A program made the position numbers and the translations under genes. From Argopecten irradians (taxonomy: Eukaryota > Mollusca > Bivalvia > Pectinida > Pectinidae), in assembly GCF_041381155.1 (NCBI RefSeq), contig NC_091135.1, positions 53,147,997 to 53,211,996 on the forward strand: 64,000 bases of DNA, read 5' to 3'. Positions within the stretch are counted from its first letter, which is position 1. Each line of letters opens with the position of its first letter. The notes beneath the pieces were generated by a model, which saw nothing but the letters and a program-made list of their open reading frames with translations, was not told the DNA's origin and made no database searches. This document shows positions 12,381-25,329 of this stretch, piece after piece.

Positions 12381-14867
12381 TCAATCCGCCTGATGACAGT
12401 CAATGGGGTACAGAAGAGTTCCGTTATCTTTGGCACCTGACGTTTCGCGCGGTTTTCGGGAGGCTGTAGAAGAAAGGAAATGCATGCTACCAAAGTTTGA
12501 CTTTCGCATTTTTTGAAGAAGAAGACAAAACATTCGAAATTAGTCCTATGTACATGTGTCACAATTTTTCTTTTGATGTTGGTCACAATTGAGCAAACAA
12601 AAAAACAATTGCAAATTGCCATTGAAATGGAGAAAAAAATAGAATTCTATGGAAAATATAAGCAAACAAATAGACTAATCAAAATCAATCAAATGAAACC
12701 GAACATACAAACGCTACATACACTTGCCGTCTAAACACATCCAACACCACATGTACAGAGACACTTGATTATAAGACAAAGTTAACTATATATCAACACT
12801 CCCGCCCCCTAAAAATATCAGAAAATCAGAGAACTCATAATTTACAACATTTAGGCCTAGTGAAAACGACGTATTGAAATATTATTGAAACACTCTACAT
12901 TACAAAACTGTATATAATTAGAATAAAAACTTAAACCTTGCGATTATTTATGAGCAAACTCCTTATTGAAAAAGGTAATGACGTCAAAAACTGCTAGGGC
13001 ATAAAATAACTGAACCAACTTGTCTTTGATCAACTGAACACCGATTGACATTTTAAAGTAGACTTTTTTATTCTCTGTAATCCATTGTCGTTCTTTTCTA
13101 ATACAATAAATACAACCATTTTTCAGCTCGGTCAAATGATGAATATCCAACACTCTACCAAGGGTACCTTTATATTACCACTAACCCTAGTAAGACATCG
13201 TCCTCGATGCTCCTGGGGTTACTGTTGACTTCAGTTTAACAATAACATATTCCAGTGGTAACGGTAACAATATTAATAGTAACCCCTTGAGTATCAATGA
13301 TGGTAGTACATTTAAACAATATTATGTTCTCCATTACCCAGGCTAAGGGCCCGGTTTCCTCAATATTTTGAGAGGATATTGCTTCCCGTTCATGTATGTT
13401 AAGCTTTCTTACGAGGATTTATAACAATATGTGTTCATGAAACAAGAACAACAGATAATTTTTCATGGTTAATATCAAACCCAAACTGAACAATTTGCAA
13501 AATCGCCTTGACATGTTGCGTATCAGAACTGCCTGTGTGAAATTCACACGTTTTTGTTCTTGTTGTTGTTATTTTCGCACTCATTCTCTCAACATAAATC
13601 TGAAACTTTTTGGTTTCATGCAGAAACGTTAGTAATATATATCTGACTAATTATTTGTTATTAGAGAGACATATGCGATGAGGAAATTTATCGAATCCAA
13701 ATTTATAAAACTTAATTCGCATTTCCTATGGCCCATTGCTTTAAATTGGGAATTTATGCCTTCAATCATATCGAAGAGACATGGGGATATTGAAATATGA
13801 AATATCTTAGCAATCGCATTGAATTCTACAGTAATCGATACTGAATATATGTTAAACGTTTCATCGGACCATTTTAGCCTTGACCCCCAGAGAGACTACC
13901 CGAAAATAACCAAACACGTAGTACCCTACCATACGTGATATCACACCGACCTTGGGACGAAGATAAGGCATATACCCACCGTTGATAATAAACCACTCTA
14001 TTTACAGTGATGGGGATTCGCGTGGATTTGCCCATAATAGCTTGAATTATCATTATTAGCACGAAATATATGTCAAAATTCGTTGCCTTTGTAAAATTAG
14101 AATGATCAAAAAGTGGGTACCATATTTCCCTGAATCCAACGCATAAACTGTTTTTTAACATTTTTTATAGAGATCTGATTGTCTTTTTGGAATAATCGTT
14201 AAGCATACCGTATTTGCATTAAAAAATAAAAACTTAAGAAACAGAGACAAAAGAGTCCACATTTCCGGATTACAAAATGCATTTGCAATGGAGAACGTTG
14301 AATTGTTTTGTTGCCATTTTACATTGATTCTAGATTGACGACAGGAAATGACAAACAAAAGAGTATTCCAACCAGTGAACGTTTACGTTACTTTGATATT
14401 CCAAATATAAAAGGCAAGTTGATATGATACATACAAAACAACCAAGATACCCAATGTCCCATTAAGGGACTTCATTTAAGGTTTACGGCACCAAGTCCTG
14501 ATTGTGATTTGGTTCCGGCTAAGCACATAAAACATGGCCACACTTTAAAACAAGAACCTCTTTTGATGAGTCTGTCCTTCACAGATTTGTTTCACACCAA
14601 GACTTTTTTAGTCAGTATGGAGTTCACGACATCAAAACAATACTGCTACAAAACAGAATACTGATCAAATATCATAATTATTTGAAAACTAACATAACAA
14701 AAACATAGCATGTCAAATAAACAAATTACTGAATGAAGAACCAAGGGATATAAGTATAAAGACTACTGTATACAGCAGTAATACTATCTAGGCCAAATCA
14801 TATGGATAATTTCCACGTAGGACAACTGCTAAGCCGACCTGCGTCCGCGAATGGCTTATGAAATGAT
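12381..14867. other. no gene recognised
   Basis: Upstream side of the putative gene start. A 95-residue open frame at 13874-14161 (minus) lacks family resemblance, splice context and codon regularity, and I do not call it. Confidence 0.4.
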
Positions 14868-15062
14868 CTGGGTTCAAGTTCACGAACATTCCTTAACTTC
14901 AAGGAATCATTTAACTCGAAATTCCCCATAGGAAAGCGATACAAACGTTAAGGAAAATCTTCAGTTAAGAGGAGCCCTCCTTCAAAACTGTAATACTTTC
15001 CTATCGGTAATTTTTAGTTAAGGAATTCCTTAAAGTTAAGGAATGTTTGTGAAACTGGGGCC
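14868..15062. mobile_element. palindromic MITE, about 65-bp arms
   Basis: The left arm (GTTCACGAACATTCCTTAAC onward) is mirrored by the right arm ending GAATGTTTGTGAAACTGG. The arms are about 65 bp and imperfect. The terminal wording (ATTCCTTAA, GTTTCACGAAC-like) resembles the elements at 20676-20818 and 57436-57636. Confidence 0.7.
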
Positions 15063-15733
15063 TAGTATAGTAGACAATGGGCTAGGAGGGTCCCACATCC
15101 CCGAACCCATTGTTCCTGATATGAACTCTGGCCATGGATAGGTCATGAAAGACGACAGGCTAGAACAACTGTCACATTAGCACATCGACATCGAAGATGA
15201 CACGCTGACTTTCGATGAAATGGATACTGATATCTCGTTTCTCATTTCGGACTGCATGTACCAGTTACCAGACATGCTGAATCACTTCAGTGGATAGAGC
15301 AATGAGAGGATAAAGCACGAACAATGATAACAATTATCATTGAGAACCAGAGAAAGAAATGCGTGACACTGTAGTAACCATCTAACATTTTGAGTATGCT
15401 ATGCAGAGGAAATAAACAATGGATGTGTTTATTTTCAAAGAAACAAACGTTTTGGAAACTGTTTTTAATATTAACTGAAATACAGACTTAGCTAAGGTTA
15501 CATTTGTTACGCTATCAGTCGATGTTGATTAATTTTGAGGCGCTGCTAGTCTACAAAATTTCAAACATGAAAATGGATTATGTTAGGAAATTTTGAAGTT
15601 AGGAAACTGTGACTTGTCCCACCTAGATATTCTGTCAACTTTACATTATTTTTTCTACTTATAAATCGTCAATAGTCAATGTTCTGTTTAAGAAAATTAC
15701 AATTCACTAGGAAACTGCAGTGTCAGTGGGTTG

Positions 15734-15799
15734 GAGTTCGAAAAATAACAATCATATGCACAGCATGAGTTCGAAAAATAACAATCATATGGCCAGCAT
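15734..15799. repeat. 33-bp direct repeat, two copies
   Basis: GAGTTCGAAAAATAACAATC and the following 13 bases occur twice in immediate tandem, with one or two differences. Confidence 0.85.
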
Positions 15800-18700
15800 A
15801 AGTACCCGGTATGTTGTGGAAACCTTATGATTGTATAATAATAATTCTCTTTTGCATATCTATATATTTTATTGTTTTACTGATTGATAAGAGGTAACTG
15901 ATTACGAATAATAGCTTGTTGTTGGGAAGCATTTTTGCTGCGTCAAGCTTAATATGAAAAAAATGCTAAAAATTACCATATTTGAGCTTAAAATCTTATT
16001 TTTTCATTTCCTGCGTACAAATTACTACATATAATGGCTTATTTGGTTCTGATATGTATTTGTTGTTCTATTGTGGTCATTTTGATACCTCATTTGTCTA
16101 ATTCGGTTGAAAATTGACTATGACTATTTTTCACTTTTTAGTGAAATTTGAGATTGCGGCCATCTTGATGACGTCATACCTGGAAGATCATCACAACTTA
16201 TGTAATGTTAACATTTTGATCAGTAAGTCATAAGGGTTCAGAAAATATTGGTTCGGAGATTTGGGGGGGGGGGTGAAGGTGCATATATTGGACCCTCTTA
16301 ACTCATGGCCTAGATCATGCAGTAATTTGACCTGGTTTTGTGCAGTGTGTCGTCGTTTGGACATATAACGCTTATCTTTCCTGAACACCTGGTTCTATCA
16401 TCTGATCTGTATTTTCTTTATTTGGTTTATTTTTCTGAGATTAGGGTTATATTCATTTGTTGTGACGTTGGCGGTTGTTGTTATTTTAGTTCAGCTTGTT
16501 AGGATGGATATGAGGTTGATATCAAACGCAGATTAATTTACAACATCTTTATGATGAATGTCTAAAAGCCGCTGAGTAGTTGTTTTTCAAGCCACTTGGT
16601 TCAAGTTTACGATAGATAAGTGAACAAATAATGATTTTATCAGGGACGAAAAATAAACGAAAAGTACACCTAGTGCTCACACAATTGTGTTATAAAGTAG
16701 ATAACGAAACTTGATAATGAATTTACATTTATGGGAAGTGGAAAAGAATAATAAGGGACGAAGTTGCTGATATCAGTTTGGAAATGCGGACAGAACAAAA
16801 GAATTTAGTATCAAAACAGTCTGTATCGAACCCAGAAACCGATCTTTACACCAGGATTTCTATTGTCTCTGGGAACTTATGATCAATATTACAGTATATA
16901 TTTGGCATCTGCTATTTACATGTAGCTAAAAATAACCAAAAAAATAAATACATGAATATGTTTTGATTTTTTAAAATATTTTGCTAGCAATTCATTAAAA
17001 ATCACTAAAATCATGTAAAACATTAAATGTTTTGAAATCCACAAAATAATTATTGCTTATCATAGCTTGCAGAGTTTTAATTACTTATACTAATTTACAC
17101 AATGTCATATTTGAGATCCAAATGTTTACCAATATCACGATTCATATTACAAGGGATGTTATGTAACGTTTATTTAAATTACTTTCTCTATTATCAATAA
17201 CACAACATTTTTTAGATCTTCAAGAATAGCTGAATCCTCTGGGACTTCAATCATTTTGATTATTAATCAGTATAATCAGTTAGTCTATCGCATGTGTCAA
17301 CGATCGATGTCATTATGAGGGGTATAAACTGACTCGTCATGTACCTTGACCTTATATGTCAATATTGAGGTGTCTGGTCTCACCTAACAGATCTTGACCT
17401 TAACATTACGTCATAAATGTAAATGAAGCCGATTGGCTGTATCTATAATATTGACATACAATGTTGACATTTGAGTTTGATAAGGTATGTAAGTATTAAC
17501 ATTCAAATGTGTACGTACGTCGATCAGATGCTCAGCATTATCAGACAATGGACGTCTATGACTATTCGGGTGACCTACATGTTATATGACGACCTTGACT
17601 GTTGGTCTCTATCCTGGAGGTGTCCTTATATCGTTACATAACAATATATTATCACACTATCGTCACATTCAGCCGAGTAACTGTTAATGGAAAATCTGTG
17701 AAATTTTGTCAAATAAATCGGAATAGATATGAAACATGTTCTTTATTTTTTCTCCTCAACAAGAAATAAATGCCCGCCAACACACCGAAAAGAGGAAGAA
17801 GGATAAAATGAAGATACTCTTTTTCAAAGGATGTTTGAAAGGAGGCAAACTGGCTTCTACTCGTCTTGTCTCTTTTAATCTCCCCATATGAGCCTTGGTA
17901 AGACTTCAAAAACAAGAGGAGGTTTTTTTAGAAACGAGTTAATACATACATACTGTAGAAGGCTACCTTTAAGCTATCCATGTGCATGAAGGTAATATTT
18001 TCCCTAAAACCCCTTATAGGTCGTTTTGCTGACCTTGGCCACAGAACAAACTCGTATTTGTATTTATTATGCCATCATAACGAATAACCAATACAATACT
18101 AAATACATTTCAAGTAATCAAGTAACATATTTTCCTTTTGTCCGTGTGGAGTAAACGAAAAGGGAAATGTTATCGTTGGGAAGACATTAAAAGAATGGAT
18201 TTGTAAATAGTTACTGTGATATCCAACGAAATCCTTTATGTGCGCATGTAAATAATAATTCTGTTATACCATAATGCAATGGCGGAAGCAAGTAAAATTC
18301 TTATTCCCTACCTACTGGAATTTTGTTATATAAACTAAACTTTGCCAGAAACTCATTATAAGCAAAATAAATTTTATGTGAAATTAAAGCTATCGCAATA
18401 TTTGTTTTTCCACACATTCTATTATCCAGAGATATCACTTTATGTCTCGTGAGCAGTACATCAGTTCATCAGCTGTCTCCAATTGTTTGTGAAGAAATAG
18501 TGTTGGTATTTATATGATGTTAGTAATTATGAACAGCACATCCTTGGTTTTCTGTGACTAATAATAGCTGTCAAATTTGTTAAATACGTACGTTTCGTGT
18601 CATAACTGTCATAGCTGATAAACGCTACTCCATATAAGTGTGTGTTTGTCATTGATTTTGAGATTTTATGAAGTTAGTCTGTAAAAGCGAAGACTTACAA

Positions 18701-20675
18701 CACTTATAAGTCTTTGTGATACACATAAATGAAAAGACCTGTATAATTTTAAAAAAACTCAAGTATAACAATAATTAATTGCATTAAATTACAGTACTAT
18801 TGCAACGCAAAATCATCCGAATATTCAATTTGTTTACGTAAATGTCAGCTTAATGATAGGTTTCAGATTTCTTTTGCCTCTATTACCTCTGACAACGTAT
18901 GCAGTCTAGAACAAAAAGCATTGTATTTCAAAAACGCGAATGTCGAAACATGTCACCGTTTTGATGATGAAGGAGGTCGTTTTCTAGGACTATACAGAGT
19001 GCTAAATGACAACAACACCTGAATGTTGCCTGTAACACATAGTTACGTGGTCTAAAGTGTGAATCTTAAAATCAACAGCGACCTTCAAAAGTGAGATTAG
19101 AATCAGTAAAACGCCAATATTAAAAAAATGCTTAATATGTAAAAAATTATGAATTTGTTACTTACACTTATCGTTGTTTTTTATCTAACCCATATCAAAA
19201 GACACATGGGATTTAAATTCAATACCGTGTTTGTTGACATCCAACATGATACGATTCCAAAATTCATAACTGCATGTATCACATAGATTGCAAAGTCTAA
19301 AGAAAATAATATACCAATTACCTGCATGATGTGCAGTAGAATGATGCTTATTTTTCATAAAGTGATAGTTTTCCGTAAAAGGGAAATTAACAATAATAAG
19401 TCAGCGCCATAAAGATACTAAGAATCAAACAAATCAAAAGTTAATAATAAGGGATGACTAAAACAAAAATTTGCTGAAATTGATCCAGCAATTCGGCCTT
19501 ATAAGGAATGAAAATGCGCTAAGGACCCTTTATCCAAAAACAACATATTATTGGACAAGTGTAATAAATTACAGATATAGTAAAGATATATCGTACCTGG
19601 TGTAGATATGTTTGGTCCGGCGATCAGCCACGGAGTGTGGACACGGGTGCTACACCTATAGGATACCTCTACAGAGATAGTGTTTATCAATAAAGGTAGA
19701 TAACGATTAGCGGCCAGATAGACCACCCGCGCAGAACAGGGTGGCATATCAAACCAGAACAAGAGTGAACATATTACTGTCGGCCTAGAACATAACAACA
19801 CAGATTGAGATATTTAATTTAGTTTGTTTAACGGCTGGTCTCTATTTTAAAGATGCATTTAGGACGCAAAACTGCAATACAATGGATATTTGTTACTTGA
19901 CATATCCTAGAAGGTTGATCTATGTCCCATTATGTATCGCTATGACCACTTAGAAATCGACAAATTCTCAATATTGATTACATGGGGCATTAACCTGATA
20001 GTTCGACATTAAGGGATACGACAATGATGTCGAAGACCTTTGTGATTCAGGAATAGAATATAGAAACAAAAAGTCAAGGTGTTTGAATTTTGGTATACAC
20101 TGTACATTGTGAACGTCTGAATGTAACTCGTTGGTCACATTGTCCAAACAGCGAATTTCGACATAGCAAAAGGTTTTTCAAAGTAAGAATCAGTTAATGA
20201 AAGACAAAGCAATGATTCAAATTAGAGATTCGTTTGAAAGCTGTCGGAAATTATACCCAGGAGCTGTGGTGGAGTAAGCGTCGCCTGATCATTGACGACA
20301 ACCACGCCCACAATCTAAGTCAAATCTAAACCAAGTTACCATCCTAATTATAATATTGTAATTATCTAAATATATCTATTATCCATGCATAAATATTAAG
20401 AATGAAAGAAAATATTAACGAAAACAGTTATTTTCATAGAGTATCAATGAAATATGATTTATTAAAAAGGAATGGTCGATACATTTTATGCATTGATATT
20501 GTTAAGTCAAGAAGCAAACTGACTATCTAAGGAAATAAGTCAAGGTTTCTGTCTCCATGTCGAGATAGCAATGGTAATAGTTCACAAAGTTCACCGTAAA
20601 TTCGGTCACTGTAACCAACAGTGTTGATGGGTGTACTGAAACTTAACATTTTAGGATAAACAGATCAGACATCAA
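15800..20675. other. no gene with good support
   Basis: Nearly 5 kb without a defensible gene. On the minus strand 17709-17905 could be a last exon: a pyrimidine-rich acceptor, then about 65 residues with one hydrophobic segment (FILLPLFGVLAGIYFLL) followed by basic residues, like a single-pass membrane protein tail. It has no following AATAAA and no partner exon, so it stays unannotated. A 16290-like G-run (16261-16274) and short AT-rich stretches are the only other structure. Confidence 0.35.
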
Positions 20676-20818
20676 GATCATGAAACAATCTTAGACTTGT
20701 GCTTAGCCTAATGAATATGACGTAACATTTTGTAACGTCATTTTTTATTGTCTAAGTCCAAATTTCAGATTGTTTTAAACTTAAGAATGTTTCATGATAC
20801 TGGGACCTGCTAAATCTC
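20676..20818. mobile_element. short inverted-repeat element (MITE-like)
   Basis: ATCATGAAACAATCTTAGAC on the left is answered by an inverted imperfect copy (TTAAGAATGTTTCATGATAC) on the right. Between them a second small hairpin, GACGTAACATTTTGTAACGTC, is visible near 20719. No target duplication is evident. Confidence 0.55.
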
Positions 20819-22207
20819 GTACAGTTGAGATATAACAGCTAGTTTAGCTTGTGGTGATTTTGGACTATTTCTGCTTTGAAAATTACTACATTCTTATCAT
20901 ACTTGGGAAAAATACCATGAACGACATCAAGTCTTGAGGAATTTGGATAATTCCACTATATTATAAATTCAAATGAAAACAATGATAGGTTTGTAGCGTC
21001 AGTTTTGATAGTTTAATTCAATTAAAAAAGTGTGTTGATACCTTAGAAATCCATTGGTCCAATAAAACACTAGTATGGCAATTCATGAACTTTAAAACTA
21101 TAGTGTTCATACTTATGTGAAAGGGAAATTTGATGGAAAACCCTCCAATTTTGAAATTCTTTTAAAACATACCTCAAATTTGAATTTTCAGTTTTTGATG
21201 ACTAGCTACGGTTAGATACAATAAAGTTGTACTTTGTAGTCTCAAGAAAATGTCTTCACGATATCCAACCAGACATGTTCCAGGACAAAACTCAACGAAA
21301 TGCAGTAATTGTGACAAATAAAACTTTTATTTTGTTAACGTCAGTTTTTATAAAAAAATGATAAGATTAATATTCTAACAGTACATAACATAAGTAAGAT
21401 AATGTGTCCTGTCATATCGTATCACTACCACCGAAAAGTTAGAAAGCACAGGACTATTTTTTACCAGCATATCTCCGTATCCCACCAAGTCAGGTATTTG
21501 ACAGGTCAAGGTAAGTTCTTTGACTATATTTGGTTTTTCTAAATATGAATCCGACCACTTTATGACTGTATACATTTGTATAAGATGTCCCTGTTAACTA
21601 GCTAGTGATCTTATCTCCAAATTGTCAAAACCAAATAGCTCTGTGTCCAATGTAGGCCCAACCTGGACACACAAGGCTTTTTTGTTAATCACACAAGCAC
21701 ACGCTTAAGACAACTTGACTTGATTTGACTTTTAGGTCAATGTCATCCTCCGCCGCGAGACCATGGGCTATTGAAATCGAGTCATTTCTTATCATTCACG
21801 TTAATGAATATGTAAGGAAAAAGAAAGACATTTGAAAAAGAATTAATTCTCTTTTGGATTCAATAAACAAATAATGCAGGTACATGTAAATTCAGACATT
21901 GGATAATAGGAAAAAGGAATCATTGTGATGTTTCTAAATTGGATAGGAAAACAATAAAGTACAAGAAGTTCAATATAAATCCATCAGGTGTATTGAGGTG
22001 GAAAAATAGGTCACATTCCAAGGAAAGGTAGATTCATAGATAACATGGAGAGGAAACTCCTTCATGTGGTATTTGATTGTGGAAAATATTTAAAAGAAGA
22101 TGATTTTGAGCTACTATAAATGAATATCCAAAATTAAAAAAAAAAATCTATTTAGACAGTCTTATTTCTACGGCGGCGTATTAGGGCCAATATATAATTT
22201 AATTTAT

Positions 22208-22474
22208 CTTGTACGTACAAGTTAGTATCTTGTACGTACAAGTTAGTATCTTGTACGTACAAGTTAGTATCTTGTACGTACAAGTTAGTATCTTGTACGT
22301 ACAACTTAGTATCTTGTACGTACAAGTTAGTATCTTGTACGTACAAGTTAGTATCTTGTACGTACAACTTAGTATCTTGTACGTACAAGATAGTATCTTG
22401 TACGTACAAGTTAGTATCTTGTACGTACAAGATAGTTATCTTGTACGTACAAGTTACTATCTTGTACGTACAAG
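22208..22474. repeat. 21-bp palindromic tandem array, left
   Basis: About 13 copies of a 21-bp unit, CTTGTACGTACAAG plus TTAGTAT. The 14-bp core is a perfect palindrome. The unit is a multiple of three, so spurious open frames run through it on both strands. Confidence 0.95.
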
Positions 22475-23309
22475 ATAGTATAATGTTGAAACTCTCGGTA
22501 TTAAAGGCTGTGGCTGATTTACTGTCACCATGGTATCGCATGAAGCTATACGTATATTACGTACCCTTTGTATAAGCCAAAGGGAAAAAAGAATACCTTG
22601 CGACATGTTGTGGAGTTGTAATGCTGTGATAAGTTTCCGAACATATAGATGTAAATGTTTATAACAGAGTATTAACTATGATCATCATTTTGACAATAAT
22701 TGATGTGTGTATATATGTCTAATAAACACAAAAACATATATGAAATAATTTGTTTTGCTTTTGTTGTCTGTGCAATCAGTAAATCATTCGAATTAGGGCA
22801 TAATGCCTAAAATTGTTTTCGGAGGCAGTTAATTATTTTCAATACTACTATTCTGAAGTAAAATAAATGCTCAAACTTTTCCAATAATGGCACAAGTGTG
22901 AAGTATTTAACTTTTATTACTGAAGAAAATTACGAATTTGTTTGCTCCTCTTTTTAATAGATAAAACTTATCATTCATCGGAGATGTATCATATCCATTT
23001 TATCACTAAATGTATCTTGTTATAAAACAAGCGACTATACAGTTTCCTCGGAAGGAACTATACAGTGTCAGTTTCAAAATAATGCAAGTGACTATACAGT
23101 TTCAACTCATAATCCGGCAATTTCATATTACGATTGTGAAAAAGATATTGTCCTCATTAATATATATCTATATTTTTTAATATTGTCAAATAAGTTTATA
23201 AACCTGTGATCGTACTTGAAGCAATGCAAATTAGACCGACTATCTTTAATTACGAAAAATATCAGGCGGGTGACTCAATTCTGCGGTGATGAACAGCAGT
23301 TCAACTCAA

Positions 23310-23725
23310 CTTGTATGTACAAAATACTAAGTTGTACGTACAAGATACTATCTTGTACGTACAAGATACTATAAGTTGTACGTACAAGATAGTAACTTGT
23401 ACGTACAAGATACTAACTTGTACGTACAAGATACTAAGTTGTACGTACAAGATACTATCTTGTACGTACAAGATACTAAGTTGTACGTACAAGATACTAT
23501 CTTGTACGTACAAGATACTAAGTTGTACGTACAAGATACTAACTTGTACGTACAAGATACTAAGTTGTACGTACAAGATACTAACTTGTACGTACAAGAT
23601 ACTAAGTTGATACGTACAAGATACTATCTTGTACGTACAAGATACTATGTTGTACGTACAAGATACTAACTTGTACGTACAAGATACTAACTTGTACGTA
23701 CAAGATACTAACTTGTACGTACAAG
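23310..23725. repeat. 21-bp palindromic tandem array, right (mirror of the left array)
   Basis: About 20 copies of CTTGTACGTACAAG plus ATACTAA, which is the reverse complement of the left array's unit. The spacer orientation is inverted relative to 22208-22474, as expected if the arrays are part of the terminal inverted repeats. Copy number differs between sides (about 20 and 13). Confidence 0.95.
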
Positions 23726-24249
23726 ATAAATTAAATTATATAGTGGCCCTAATACGCCGCCGTCTTATTTCACATTAAATTTATAATATAAATAAGTATC
23801 AGGAAAAAAAGCAAGAAAGTTTCTAAACCACATTCGTTTAAATCTCTACAGAATTCATTTTCAAAATAATAAGAAGAGAGAAATTTACAAGATAATATAC
23901 TGTCAGAAATCCGGATAGGTTAGAAAAGATAAACAACAGGTGCGCTAATTGTTATGTGTATTGATATTGTTTATCAGTGTACGTGTTAACCTACGTATCA
24001 TATCTACCTTCCTTTGTCTAAATGTGATACATATTTGTCAATCGCATTTCAGACATTCATGAAATACTATTCTAAGGATAGTGAATAGTTTCATTATCAA
24101 TATTGTGCTTTGTGTGTAATTAATTGCTAGCTATGTCACACATATTTGTAAGGCAGTAGAATTATCATATCATACTTATTACTACCTGTCCTAGATTGAT
24201 AGCTATTCAAGCCTTGACTCCTAAAAACCCACTGGCATATTTTCGGGTG

Positions 24250-25290
24250 TGATTAAGCGCGTATTTTGCGGGCGATTAGTATTCGCAAAAACAAATCTAC
24301 CCGAGAACATTCACATGCAAGCCTTTTACTGTAATTCGCAACAATAAATTGGCCTAAGAACATTAAAATGCATGCCTTTTACAGAAATTTTCACAAATAA
24401 ATTTGCACAAGAACGTTCAAATGAAAGCCTTTTACTGTAATTCGCAAAAATAAATCGGCCTAAGAACGTTCAAATGCAAGCCTTTTAACTGTAATTCACA
24501 AAAAGAAATTTGCACAAGAACGTTCAAATGAAAGCCTTTAACTGATATTAGCGAAGTTAAATCGCCCAAGAATGTTTAAGTGCAAGCCTTTTAACTGTAA
24601 TTCGCGAAGTTTAATCACCCAAAAACGTTCAAGTGCAAACCTTTTAACTGTTATTCGCGAAGTTTAATCGCCCAAAAACGTTCAAGTGCAAACCTTTTAA
24701 CTGTAATTCGCGAAGTTTAATCACCCAAAAACGTTCAAGTGCAAACCTTTTAACTGTTATTCGCGAAGTTAAATCGCCCAAAAACGTTCAAGTGCAAACC
24801 TTTTAACTGTCATTCGCGAAGTTAAATCGCCCAAAAACGTTCAAGTGCAAACCTTTTAATTGTTATTCGCGAAGTTAAATCACCCAAGAATGTTCAAGTG
24901 CAAGCCTTTTAAGTTTTTAACTGTCATTCGCGAAGTTAAATCGCCCAAAAACGTTCAAATCAAAACCTTTTAACTGTTATTTGCGAAGTTAAATCGCCCA
25001 AAAACGTTCAAGTGCAAACTTTTTAACTGTTATTCGCGAAGTTGAATCGCTCAAGAACGTTCAAGTTTAAACCTTTTAACTGTTATTCGCGAAGTCAAAT
25101 TGCCCAATAACGTTCAAGTTCAAACCTTTAAACTGTGATTCGCGATCGCCCAATAATGTCCAAGTGCAAACCTTTTAATTGTAATTCGCGATCTCTCAAG
25201 AACATTCAAGTGCAAACCTTTTAACTGTAATTAGCGATCGCTCAAGAACGTTCAAGTGCAAACCTTTTAAATGTGATTCGCGAAATTAAA
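24250..25290. repeat. 53-bp satellite-like array
   Basis: About 19 degenerate copies of a unit of roughly 53 bp containing ATTCGCGAAGTTAAATCGCC and AACGTTCAAGTGCAAACC. Copies at the left edge are more diverged (AATTCGCAAAAATAAA variants) and those in the centre are most alike. The TTCGCGAA core is an 8-bp palindrome. No frame stays open. Confidence 0.9.
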
Positions 25291-25329
25291 TCGTTGCGAA
25301 CATGTCCTTAGCCACGAAAACACGAAAAC

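Larger units (their letters stand above)
22172..23761. mobile_element. 1.6-kb TIR element with tandem arrays inside both TIRs (MULE-like)
   Basis: The ends are inverted: GGCGGCGTATTAGGGCC, then an AT-rich run and the array at the left; the complement closes the right end. GTCTTATTTC occurs just outside both ends (22159-22168 and 23762-23771), a likely 10-bp target duplication. On the left side three extra bases lie between it and the GGCGGCG end. A 9-10 bp duplication is characteristic of Mutator-like elements. The 800-bp middle has no open frame of note and contains a decayed copy of another MITE family (about 22690-22990). The element is non-autonomous. Confidence 0.75.

Noticed and set aside
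13874-14161. 95-residue minus-strand frame
   Set aside because: No domain resemblance, no splice or promoter context; likely chance.
17709-17905. Possible last exon with a transmembrane segment (minus)
   Set aside because: Single weak acceptor, no partner exon and no poly(A) signal after the stop.
19499-19801. 100-residue minus-strand frame with a sulfatase-like phrase (TPWLIAGPNI)
   Set aside because: Likeness is limited to a few residues, flanking residues look random and the splice sites are weak.
22152-23669. Regularly spaced repeats resembling a CRISPR array, and their open frames
   Set aside because: Units are contiguous 21-bp tandem repeats with no unique spacers, in a eukaryotic TIR element.
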